A stretch of DNA of 64,000 nucleotides from Campanula takesimana (Eukaryota; Streptophyta; Magnoliopsida; Asterales; Campanulaceae), in the NCBI GenBank assembly GCA_026119855.1, contig JAOWBW010000304.1, forward strand, positions 868,001 through 932,000, in the 5' to 3' direction. Position 1 is the stretch's first letter. Each line of letters starts with the position of its first letter. The position numbers and the translations under genes are program-made. The notes beneath the pieces were generated by a model. The model searched no databases, was not told where the DNA came from, and was given only the letters and a program-made list of their open reading frames with translations. Positions 23,301 to 33,338 of this stretch are shown here, one piece after another.

Positions 23301-26300
23301 AAGAGCTGCTCACACTTACTTTCGAGTCCGAGAGTGTCTCTAATACCCTCACCCAAGAGGATTTGGAGGCCATAGCCGAGCGTGTGTTTCCTTTCTTTGC
23401 TAATGAAAAATTTGATATTTCTGAGTACCCTGAGATTGCAAACATCATAAATGATGAATTAACTAATAATGAACTTAACGAACAAGTTAATAACAATTCA
23501 AATTATGATGAAATAGACCACGAAAACACAACATACTTAAATGAACTTGCTCAACAAGTCCGTAGTCGTGGCGAGAATGGTCCAAAGGCTGACGAAGAAT
23601 TTCATGTTGTTAATCTGGGTACCGAAGAAGAGCCAAAAGAAACCAAGATTGGAAGCTTCTTCAAGGGGGACGACAGAGACAGATTGACTGCACTACTACG
23701 GGAGTTCGTGGATGTGTTCGCATGGTCATACAAAGACATGCCGGGTTTGGATAGAAAGGTAGCAGAGCACAGGATTCCGATCAGAGAAGATGCCAGGCCA
23801 GTAAAGCAGAAGCTCAGAAAGATCAAGCCAGAATGGTCTCTGCAGGTCAAAGAAGAGATTGAGAAGCTCCTCAGTGTGGGTTTCATCAAGGTTATCGAGT
23901 ATCCGACATGGTTAGCCAACATTGTGACAGTCAGGAAGGCGAACGGCAAGGTTCGAGTTTGTGTAGACTTCAGGGATTTAAACAAAGCTTCCCCAAAGAT
24001 GATTTTCCACTCCCTAATATCGACATGCTAGTCGACTCCACTGCTGCCTACGAGGTCCGCTCATTCGTGGATGGGTTCGCTGGGTACAATCAGATTCTCA
24101 TGGCCGAGGAAGATCAACATAAGACAGCCTTCACAACACCGTGGGGTACCTTTTGCTACACAGTCATGCCATTTGGGTTAAGAAACGCTGGGGCTTCCTA
24201 CCAAAGAGCCGTGACAGACTTGTTCCACGATATGATTCACAAAGAAATCGAGGTCTATGTGGACGACATGATCATTCACTCCAAAGGGACCGATGGACAA
24301 CATTTAATTGATCTCCGCAAGTTCTTCGAAAGGCTTCGTCAACACAAGATGAGGCTCAACCCTACAAAGTGCACGTTCGGGGTTATCCGAGGCAAAGTTC
24401 TTGGTTATATGGTCACTGAAAGGGGAATTGAAGTAGACCCCTCCAAAATCAAGGCAATCATTGACATGCCTCCTCCAAAGACGCAGAAAGAGATTAAAGG
24501 TTTCATGGGCAGACTACAATACATCAGTCGGTTTGTGCACCAACTCACTTCCATGTGCGAGCCAATCTTCAAGCTACTCAAGAAGAATGCGGCTCTAGAA
24601 TGGACCGATGAGTGCCAAGAAGCCTTCGACCAAGTGAAGCATTACTTGACGTGCCCTCCTGTTTTAGTTCCGCCGCACAAGGAGAAGCCTCTGTTGCTTT
24701 ATCTCACTGTCAATGATGAAGCCCTAGGGGCTATGTTAGCACAAGAGCAACGAGAGTCCACAAAGGAGAACGCCATTTATTTTGTCAGTCGCCGATTCCA
24801 AGGAGGCGAAAAGAATTACTCTGTCTTAGAGAAGTCATGCGCATCATTGGTTTGGGTCACTCAAAAGCTCAAACACTATACGGAAGCTTTTCCGATCAAG
24901 CTAGTAGCAAAGGTGGACCCGCTCCGCTACATCTTCGAGAAGCCTTTCATGTCAACAAGAATAGCCAAATGGTACTTCATGCTCGCATGCTATGATATCA
25001 CTTACGTCACACTAAAATCCGTCAGGGGGAAAGTGTTCAGTGACCAGCTTGCCGAATTCTCGTGTGACGAAGTGAAGGGGGAAGATGTACAATTCCCCGA
25101 CGAGCATTTAATTTGTACTGCAACTGAGGAAGACAAGTGGCAACTTTTTTTCGATGGCGCCGCCAATAAACACGGTTTTGGTATAGGGGTATTGCTTGTC
25201 GATCCAAAAGACATCTACACTCCCATTGCCATACGCCTGGAATTCGAAGCTACCAACAACATCGCCGAGTACGAAGCATGCATAGCAGGGCTCGAAGCAG
25301 CTCTTGAAAGAAACGTCACGGAACTAGAAGTGTTCGGCGACTCTTTGCTCCTTATCAATCAGCAATCGGGTAAATGGCGAACCCAAGACCCGACTCTCCA
25401 ACAGTATGGTCAGCACCTTGAAGAACTGGTTGAACAATTCCAAGAGATCACTTTCAACTACCTGCCAAGGGATAAGAATTGCTTCGCTGATGCACTGGCC
25501 ACTATAGCTTCATTAGTTGAAATGCCCAAAGGGAAAATGGTGAAGCCTTTCAAAATTGCTCGAAGGAACAGTCCGGCATATTGCATGAGTATCAAGATCA
25601 ACGAGGTTCAAACAAACTCTCCGTGGTATTCGGATATCATGAACTTCCTCAAAGACGGCACTTATCCCGAGAACATCAATAAGAAGTCTCAAGCAGCTCT
25701 GCAAAGGTTAGCCTCTCGGTACGTACTGATTGGGGACCGAGTCTATAAAAGGCACCACGACGGGATCAATCTCCTATGCGCCAATGAGACCGAAGCTCAA
25801 GAGATAATGTGTGAAGTGCACGAAGGAGAATGTGGACCCCACATGAATGGGTTTATGCTAGTCAAGAAGATACTTCGCATTGGTTACTATTGGAGCACTA
25901 TGGAACGAGACTGTATCGAGAAAGTCAAAAGGTGTGCCAAGTGCCAATTCCACGCTAATCTGCAACATGCTCCACCCTCACAACTTTACAACATGGTCAC
26001 ACCTTGGCCTTTCTCTTGTTGGGGGATAGACATCATCGGTAAAGTTCATCCTGCCGGGAGCAATGGGCAGTCATTCGTCCTAGTGGCAGTCGACTACTTC
26101 ACAAAGTGGGTCGAAGCACAAGCCTATCGAACCCTCAACGCCAAGAAAGTGGCCGAATTTGTAAAGATTAATATCATGTGCCGATACGGCGTGCCTCATG
26201 AAATCATTTCCGACAACGGCTCTCACTTTGAGAAGGAAATGGATGCACTTTTGGTAGAATACAAGATCACCAAGCACAAGTCATCTCCTTACCGGCCCCA

Positions 26301-26868
26301 AGCAAATGGCGCAGTCGAAGCAGCAAATAAGACCATCGAGACCATCGTCAAGAAAATGGCCTCAACAGGAAGGGATTGGCCCGAGAAGCTACCATTAGCA
26401 TTGTGGGGCTACCGCACATCAATACGATCCGCAACAGGAGAAACTCCTTATGCATTGGTCTATGGTTCTGAAGCCGTACTCCCTATCTAACTTGAAGTCC
26501 CATCTCTACGGGTCCTCCTCGAGAATCAAGTCAACGAGGTCAACTGGATGCAAAGTCGATACGAACAGCTAGCCTTACTCGACAAGAAAAGGTTAAGAGC
26601 ACTCGAACGCACGAGGGCATATCAACAAAGGATGGCAAGAGCTTTCAACAAAAAGGTGAAGCCTCGAAACATCAATGTGGGAGATTTGGTTTTAAGACAA
26701 CATCCTCCTAATGCCATGAATCCCCTGGGGAAATGGGGACCCCGATGGATCGGTCCGTACGTGGTCAAAAAGATATTAAGCGGTGGTGCAGTTCGGCTCG
26801 TGGATTTAGATGGTGACCAGCTGCCAAAGGAGGTCAACCTCGACAAGCTCAAGAGGTTCTACGCTTAA
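20318..26868 (+). pseudogene. A gag-pol polyprotein, two lesions
   Basis: One frame of about 2,184 codons if two lesions are ignored. Order: coiled-coil N-terminus, gag core (about residues 125-310), CX2HX4HX4C knuckle (CGYHQYSGHTTEEC, about 399-412), protease with LVDGGSALNL (about 619), RT (YVDD at 24256-24267), Gypsy RNase H, a second archaeal-type RNase H (WQLFFDGAAN, EYEACIAGLEAAL), and integrase with zinc finger, IIDIIG-type and SDNGSHF aspartates, the GAVEAANK glutamate and a C-terminal GPRWIGPY block. Two RNase H domains are typical of Tat. Lesions: one missing base near 23998 at DLNKASPK|DDFPLP, and TAA at 26488-26490 (GAA in B). The ATG at 20318 aligns with the C start. Confidence 0.9.
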
Positions 26869-27289
26869 TAAACAAAGACCATAAAAAAAAAAAAAAAAAA
26901 AAAAAAATCGCTCGCTAGGTTGAAAACCCGCAAGGGCGGCCTAGGAAAAAATTAGAGCACGTGCAAAAAAGAAGCCCGCTAGATTGAAAACCCGCAAGGG
27001 CGGTCTAGGCAAAAAACAGGGTGCACAAAAAAAAAAAAATGGTCTTTGTTTGTTTGAACTACGAAGACCTGAGCCTCCCAACTGGAGGAACGTAGGCAAC
27101 CTTCGGGTGCGGTCTAAAACATATCAAAAAAAATACCCAATTCACTTCAAATAACAAAATGCAATTTTTATTCATTCAATGAATTATTCAAACCATTACA
27201 ACGGATTTATTGAGCAACAAAAGACATCAAAATATTAAATCCTAAAACAAAGTGGTCTAATTGCAATCTCTTGGGGTACAAAGAAAAAT
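26869..27289 (+). terminator. Hairpin set between A pol and antisense gene
   Basis: After the pol stop come an A26 run, hairpin 1 (26916-26945: CTAGG/CCTAG, inner CCC-GCAA-GGG), hairpin 2 (26980-27009: CTAGA/TCTAG, inner CCC-GCAA-GGG) and hairpin 3 (27059-27095: CTACG/CGTAG outside, CCTCC/GGAGG inside). On the - strand AATAAA lies at 27172-27167, a likely poly(A) signal for the antisense gene. The set separates two convergent transcription units; a role in 3'-end formation is inferred. Confidence 0.55.
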
Positions 27290-27730
27290 CTAATCTTTCT
27301 TAGGTTTGGGAACCCATTGCTTCTTGTTATGTACTTTAGTCTTCTTGGATGGGGACGGAACATTCTTGGGACCGCCAAGACGGGAGAAAACGCTAGGACG
27401 GGACGGAGCTTCATCAACGGCTTTCCCTTTACCCTTATCAAGCGGAGCCTTAGCGGGGACAACCATGGGACGCTTCCACACATATGAGGAATTTCCCTTA
27501 CCTTTCTTCTTCTTGGGAAAATGACGGGGTCTATAGTCCCGCACATGAACCACCGGTCTCACGGGGTCAACAACATCGTCATTGGGCCTTCCCAAACGAT
27601 CAAAAACGCTCGGACGCTTCTCCACCATCGAGACGGACCCCACAGCTGGAACGGCTTTCACCATTGGAACGGACTTCTCACCCTCAGGGACGGAAACCTT
27701 AAATTCAAAGGAGAAAGTCATTGGGGCCAT
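27290..27730 (-). CDS. A antisense 146-aa basic protein
   Basis: Intact frame from ATG 27730 (MAPMTFSFE) to the stop at 27290. The protein has two copies of the motif RPSVF[D/S]RLG[R/G]P (about residues 39-49 and 112-122), a lysine block HFPKKKKGKGN near 71 that could be a nuclear signal, and a lysine-rich C-terminus (KPKKD). No membrane segment or signal peptide. I recognise no family. The same frame is intact in B with about six substitutions. In element G the homologous slot, with related promoter and 3' untranslated sequence, holds a PMD-like gene instead. It runs convergent with A pol, with its own promoter. Confidence 0.7.
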   Translation of the reverse strand: MAPMTFSFEFKVSVPEGEKSVPMVKAVPAVGSVSMVEKRPSVFDRLGRPNDDVVDPVRPVVHVRDYRPRHFPKKKKGKGNSSYVWKRPMVVPAKAPLDKGKGKAVDEAPSRPSVFSRLGGPKNVPSPSKKTKVHNKKQWVPKPKKD

Positions 27731-27814
27731 TATAACAAGAATTTTGTGGTTTAGGGGGAGAAAGTGTTTGCAAAAGAATGCTGTGTGGCCATTCTGGTCG
27801 AAAAATGGTTCAAA

Positions 27815-27820
27815 TTTATA
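27815..27820 (-). promoter_or_regulatory. TATA box of A 146-aa gene
   Basis: The - strand reads CTATAAATTTG, about 85 bp before the ATG and about 55 bp after the CGCG triplet. Confidence 0.55.
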
Positions 27821-27875
27821 GCTGTTGGAACATTCTGATCAGAAAAGAAAGGGGCTGTAATTCAGCAGGCCAGAA

Positions 27876-27941
27876 GCGCGCGCCTCCGACCAGGGCTGCA
27901 CAACGCGCGCGCCTCCCACAAACAAGGACCGACGCGCGCGC
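27876..27941 (-). promoter_or_regulatory. GGCGCGCGCC triplet, 146-aa gene promoter
   Basis: Words at 27876-27883, 27904-27912 and 27933-27941, 28-29 bp apart, upstream of the TATA box of the antisense gene. Same word and spacing as in the LTR of this element. Confidence 0.6.
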
Positions 27942-28191
27942 CTTTGACAGCAGTTCAGACAGAAACAGCCCTTGTCAGTTCAGAACAGAACCCAAGCACT
28001 TCAACCTGCAGCAAAACCAAATCCCAGTTCAAAGCATCGACAACAAGCACCCTTTGGGCACACATTTGTTTGTAAAGAGTCGACATCTAAGATCGAGTCG
28101 TTAATAGAACATAAAAATGAGTAGTAAAATAAATAGGATTGTAAATACATGTTAAATGTTATTACAGGCAAAAGTAAAAGTATTTCAATCC

Positions 28192-30659
28192 CTTATCCTC
28201 TCAGCCACAACAGCTCGGGCACGTCATCACCAACACTGTGCTCTCCCCCTGCTACCGCTCTCGGTCTCCTCATCGTCATCATCATCCTCATCATCATCAT
28301 CATCATCATCAGACTCAGAGGTCTCAATCACAACATCAGGATGGGTCCTCTTGGCAGCTCTCCCTGATGAACTGGCGCCGCCCCGGCTACCCTCTCGGCT
28401 CAGGCTCCTACTATGGCTACCTCCGTGACTCAGACTCCTGCTCAGCGACTGCCTCGCTGAAGAGACAGCCTCATCAATGTCCAGTGCAGCATCCCTGCAG
28501 CCTCATCCCATACCCCGAGCACCTCGGGCAGGTCCTCTCGCAGCACCAGAGACAGCACCGGCAGCTCCTCTAGTCATGGCAGCAATATCCCTGCACAGCT
28601 CCAGCACCCTCTCCTCCAGCTGGCGGAGCCTCCGCCTCATTCCTTTGTTCTGCCTACCCAAGTGCCTATAAGCAGCTACGGGCACCTGTTGCAACAAAGG
28701 ACAGGGAAAAGAAATTACAAAGGGACAGAAAAACAAGACTGGAACTGAGAAAATGCAAAGATGGTCAGGAAAACATACCACAGCAGCCTGAGCGGGAGGC
28801 TCTCTCTCCGGTGACATATCCTCGGGAACAATCTCCCTCTGCTCCTCAAAGACCCCGAAGTTTGAATAAGTGTAATAAGGAGGAGGCAAAGGAGGATCAA
28901 AACAATACCCGGCACCGGTAGTATAAAACCGAGCGGAGGTCGAAGGAGCAGCCTGTGATCTCCTCGGATCAGCGAACATAAAGCCCTGCATCAAGTTGTT
29001 CTCCCTGAAGAGGCCATAATCCTGATCCAAGTGAATATAAGGGACGGCATCAACCCCTACCATATATGCCGCACGATCAGCCTCTGAAAGTGACCTCCAG
29101 TTACGAGGGCAGAAAGGAGGGACGTCTGGAACTGCAGGACGAGGAGGGGTGTAAAAGTCTGTCACCTGGGTACCATGCTGCCAAAATACTCTATCTCCCA
29201 AGTACAGAGCCATGCACTCACCCGAACTCATCAAAAGCCGAGAACGGGTAGGAATAAGAGTGTGCTCAAACCAGTGCTGAACTGATCTCCACGGATACAA
29301 AGAAAAGGCAACAGACTTAGGCCTCAGGGTATCTAAGTGCCGTCGGGCCGAAGTAAGACTAATGGGATTCATGCCAGTCTTCACATTCCTCTCCTTATAC
29401 GCCCACCGTGCGCAGTCCGGATACTGGGGCTGGCCTTCCGTGGCAATCTTAAAATCCCTCAGATTCAGGACAGCAAAAGCCCAAAGCTGTAGACAAGAGG
29501 CAGAAACAAAGTTAATGACAGTCAACGAAAAAGGCAGTTATGACTAAGGTAAGGAGAATATAAAAGGGACAGTAAGTGGTATACCTCCCACAGCAAGCTG
29601 AAGCCCGTAACAGAGCTGGTAGTCGAGCGGCTGGTCAAATCCATGCCGTGGTAACAAGCAGCCAAGCCCGCTGCGCCCCAGTTATACTGGCCGATCTGGT
29701 CCAAGTCCACTAACAAGTCAAGCAGAGCCAAAGAGGCCGAAGATCCCCCGTTGGCAAACAGAGTGTGGGATAACAAGTACCAAATGAAGCAACGGGCCAC
29801 AGCGTCAACCCGATCAGCAGTAACACCTCGAGCCTCAGCCATCTAGATGCTGAAATAAGCCCGGATTCTCCCCCATGTCACTCGAGAATTCTTAACCTCG
29901 AACCGGCAATCAACCAAGGCCAGTAACTCGTCCGGAGTCTGAACAGCCCCTCTCAAACCAAAAGGGACATGCACCCCCATGAACGGCAAGCCCGTCAAAG
30001 CTGTGAAATCAGTAGGCGTCATAGTCACCTCGCCCATGGGTAAATGGAAGGTATGGGTGGTATCCCACCATCTCTCCCTCAATGCCTGAACCACATCAGG
30101 GTCATTCTTCAAAGCTGGGAGGCTAGTGACAAAAAGACCAAAATGAGTCCCTGTGACTCGGGCCCGAACATTCTCGGGTAACCTCTTCCATATAGAGATG
30201 GGCCCATGAGCCCCACCGCGAATCTCTGTCAAACGGGTCCACTCCTGAAAGAAAAAAAAAAAAAAAAAAGGAACAGCAAAATTTCATCAGCATGATTGCT
30301 AGAAAACAGATGAACTCAACACAGAGATTTCAACGGCAGAACAATGTACAAGCAAGTGTGTGAACGTGAAAATGGACATCCCAACATGTTTCTTACAACA
30401 AATCAGCAACAACAAACAACATGCAAAGAATGATCAATAGAGCTGCTGCAGCAATATTTCGGGTAAAGAAAACAGAACTTCATGAAACCCGAAATCGACA
30501 AGAAAGGTGAGGCATTCTTACCAAACCCGAAGTCAAGAAGTGAGAAATATGAGTATGAGGCCGGAAAGTAAGCAAGCTCGGGTCCATAGCTTCAACCCCA
30601 ATTTCGGGTTCCTCGCCCTGTGGCATCTCAAACAGAGGTGATTGCTGACGATCCGACAT
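28192..30659 (-). pseudogene. A antisense PMD gene, type 2 (4 exons)
   Basis: Exons (- strand): 30659-30522, 30244-29585, 29486-28779 and 28685-28192, all with GT-AG borders (donors GTAAGA, GTATAC, GTATGT). It begins MSDRQQSP. Exon 2 (660 nt) holds HLPMGEVTMTPTDFTALTGLP, the plant mobile domain signature. The C-terminal exon has a coiled-coil/SR-rich stretch and a run of aspartates. Two in-frame stops: TAG at 29843-29845 (TTG in B) and TGA at 28503-28505 (CGA in B); exon 4 also differs from B by small indels. PMD proteins of Arabidopsis act in silencing pathways; what a transposon-borne copy does is not known to me. Confidence 0.7.
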
Positions 30660-30791
30660 CGTTTCTTTAACGGAATTGATCCTAGAGCAGCAAGAAAGTG
30701 TTTTGGGGTGATTTCTCTACGAAAAATTGGGCTTGGAATTTGGAGGGTTCTTCAAATTTTTGAAAAATGGCCGAAAACAGCGAACAGCCTG

Positions 30792-30799
30792 TTTAAATA
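30792..30799 (-). promoter_or_regulatory. TATA box of A PMD gene
   Basis: The - strand reads TATTTAAA in GCATATTTAAACAGG, about 135 bp before the ATG and 18 bp after the nearest CGCG word. Confidence 0.6.
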
Positions 30800-30816
30800 T
30801 GCTGAACTTATGCGCC

Positions 30817-30882
30817 AGGCGCGCGCCTCCCGACATACTCATCTGAGGCGCGCGCGTCCCGTAACGAGGCCCGGACGCGCGC
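30817..30882 (-). promoter_or_regulatory. GGCGCGCGCC triplet, PMD promoter
   Basis: AGGCGCGCGCCT (30817-30828, perfect 12-bp palindrome), GGCGCGCGCG (30847-30856) and ACGCGCGC (30875-30882), 28-29 bp apart, immediately upstream of the TATA box. Confidence 0.6.
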
Positions 30883-31127
30883 TCTTCCCATCATCAGGCA
30901 GGTTCAGAAGCAGTCTCCCATGCAAAAATCCATGCATCGTATCAAGGTTTCCCCACGGATTCTGAACTCCCTAAGTTCTGTCACGGGTGCCACACCCCCC
31001 TAAAGAGTCAATCTCAACATTTCATCCCCAGCAGGAACATTTTTCCGGTCGCGGTCAACTGTGCCCGCACCCCACAATTCAAAAAGTCAAGTGTGACTCC
31101 AAATGGCACGAGACTTCAAAGCAATAT
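30883..31127. other. Spacer between PMD promoter and array
   Basis: Noncoding. Shares blocks with B at 50900-51120, including a GTGGGGTGCGGGCACAGTTG-like word (on the - strand here), also present in G near 44425. A conserved element of unknown role upstream of the antisense genes. Confidence 0.5.
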
Positions 31128-32160
31128 TTCATCAAACGGGTTCACTAACGGATTCGTCAACAAGGGTTCACCAACGTACTCATCCAAGGGATTCACTAAC
31201 GGATTCGTCAACAAGGGTTCACCAACGGACTCATCGAAGGGATTCACTAACGGATTCATCAAACGAATTCACTAACGGATTCGTCAACACCAACGGATTC
31301 GTCAACAAGGGTTCACCAACGGACTCATCCAAGGGATTCACTAACGGATTCATCAAACGGATTCACCAACGGATTCGTCAACAAGGGTTCACTAACGGAC
31401 TCATCCAAGGGATTCACTAACGGATTCATCAAACGGATTCACCAACGGATTCGTCAACAAGGGTTCACCAACGGACTCATCCAAGGGATTCACTAACGGA
31501 TTCATCAAACGGATTCACCAACGGATTCGTCAACAAGGGTTCACCAACGGACTCATCCAAGGGATTCACTAACGGATTCATCAAGCGGATTCACCAATGA
31601 ATTCGTCAACAAGGGTTCACCAACGGACTCATCCAAGGGATTCACTAACGGATTCATGAAACGAATTCACTAACGGATTCGTCAACAAGGGTTCACCAAC
31701 GGACTCATCTAAGGGATTCACTAACGGATTCATGAAACGAATTCACTAACGGATTCGTCAACAAGGGTTCACCAACGGACTCACCCAAGGGATTCACTAA
31801 CGGATTCATCAAACGGATTCACTAACGGATTCGTCAACAAGGGTTCACCAACGGACTCACCCAAGGGATTCACTAACGAATTCATCAAACGGATTCACTA
31901 ACGGATTCGTCAACAAGGGTTCACCAACGGACTCATCCAAGGGATTCACTAACGGATTCATCAAACAGATTCACCAACGGATTCGTCAACAACACCAACG
32001 GACTCATCCAAGGGATTCACTAACGGATTCATCAAACGGATTCACCAACGGATTCGTCAACAAGGGTTCACCAACGGACTCATCCAAGGGATTCACTAAC
32101 GAATTCACCAAATGGATTCACTAACGGATTCGTCAACAAGGGTTCACTAACGGCCTCATT
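31128..32160 (+). repeat. Tandem array in A 3' region (24-26 bp units)
   Basis: Three related subunits, GGATTCACTAACGGATTCAT-, GGATTCACCAACGGATTCGT- and GGGTTCACCAACGGACTCAT-type, alternate as a ~75-bp higher-order repeat, about 14 times. The period is a multiple of three, so open frames of FTNGFVNKGSPTDSSKG type appear; they are not genes. Element B has a diverged version. Confidence 0.85.
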
Positions 32161-32352
32161 CAAAACATTCAGCCGGCAGGTCCACCTAACGGATCATGCC
32201 ACCCCCTCTACCAACAAAAGCCGCTCACACAGGGAGCGCACCACTATCTCTCGCAATTTCAAATTCCTGCTTTCATCGAGTCTTTGCTTTTTTCTTGGTG
32301 ATGTCCTCGGCGGGTGTTTTTAACTTTCGTCGACGCGTTCTGCTTTGCAGTC
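32161..32352 (+). other. Conserved block before A polypurine tract
   Basis: Includes CCGCTCACACAGGGAGCGCACC and a run around TTTCTTGGTGATGTCCTCGG. The same block, in the same place, is present in B (about 50290-50430) and G (about 43800-43970). No ORF; perhaps packaging or 3'-end RNA structure. Confidence 0.5.
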
Positions 32353-32354
32353 CT

Positions 32355-32370
32355 CGTCGCCGAGGGGCTC
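32355..32370 (+). other. Polypurine tract of A
   Basis: CGTCGCCGAGGGGCTC directly before the 3' LTR. Confidence 0.75.
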
Positions 32371-33338
32371 TGTAGACACCCCGCCTTGGACCGCTCACCC
32401 CGATTGCACATTTGATTTTATGTTTCTCCCCATTTTAAGTGTTTCTCGTTAGTTTCTGTCACTTCCATTAAGTTCCTGACTGACTTCGTTAAGTCCAGGG
32501 ACTAAACTGAATGACAGGGCTGACTTTCTAGTCCATTCTGTCAAAATTGCCTTCTCTGAGTCGCGCGCCTCCGACAGTAGGAGTCAGGCGCGCGTGCCTC
32601 CCGCCCCCAAAGCAGGAAGCGCGCGCCTCTGGGCGTCAGTTACAGATTTCTGGCCAGGATTCCCTCCCTTGCTCAATTTACAAGATTTTGCCCGGGAAGG
32701 ATTTCTTGGTGACTGAGTTTTGGCACAAAAAACACCCCTCTTTCACCTATAAAAACATCTCTTTACCTCCATTTTCAAGGACCGAAGATTGAACTTACAA
32801 AAACTATACCAAAATCACTTTCTAAAGGTTCTCTAAGGATCTCTTCAAGCAATATTTGAAGTTCTTCAAATTGTTGGTAAAAGTCCATCTTTTCCTTTCT
32901 TTTCTACTTCATCTCCTCTCTCTCTTTTTACTTTAATCAAATGTGCAATCACCCAAATCATTTTGGGACATGACTCTAATGATCACCTCATCTTATTGAG
33001 GTTGGTTAAGGAGTTATCTCCTACATTCCAAATCCTATTTTAAATCCCCCCTTTTCATGACTTAAAGAAGAAGAAGAAGAACATTTTCATTCATGTAGAT
33101 TTTGATCAAGCAAGACCAACGCAAGTTGGGCGAGATGGGTGTTTCGGTACTTCCCATCTCGTAATCTAACCCCCGAACCTCAAAACAAAGAATCTCTGTT
33201 TTCGTAATCAAACTTAGGCTACAATCAATAGGTTTTTCTTATGTTCCTCAAAACATAGGTGGCGACTCTAAAAACAAGTTAGACATCCTAGGATAATTCA
33301 CCGCTCTAGCCAGGCCGTGGTTCCCCGGGGTATCTACA
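32371..33338 (+). mobile_element. 3' LTR of A
   Basis: 968 bp, same ends as the 5' LTR. Triplet at about 32561-32626 (one CpG in the middle word changed to TG), TATA near 32748. About 10 differences from the 5' LTR. Confidence 0.95.

Larger units (their letters stand above)
17990..33338 (+). mobile_element. Tat element A, both LTRs, 15.3 kb
   Basis: 5' LTR, primer site, 1.3-kb leader, gag-pol on +, hairpin set, two antisense genes, tandem array, purine tract, 3' LTR. The two LTRs are both 968 bp and by eye differ at about 10 positions, mostly transitions, so the insertion is recent (roughly 0.4 million years at 1.3e-8 per site per year). Coding parts carry a few disabling changes: a -1 frameshift in RT, a stop in integrase and two stops in the PMD gene. 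It could still be mobilised in trans. Confidence 0.95.

Noticed and set aside
22876..23496. 206-residue - strand ORF inside A gag-pol
   Set aside because: Opposite the real polyprotein; no family, and the same region in C does not keep it.
31103..31420. Repetitive ORF in the A array
   Set aside because: Same cause: ~75-bp period. No start context or conservation in B.
31128..32160. CRISPR-like regular repeats
   Set aside because: Head-to-tail related units without unique spacers in a plant retroelement; a tandem array.
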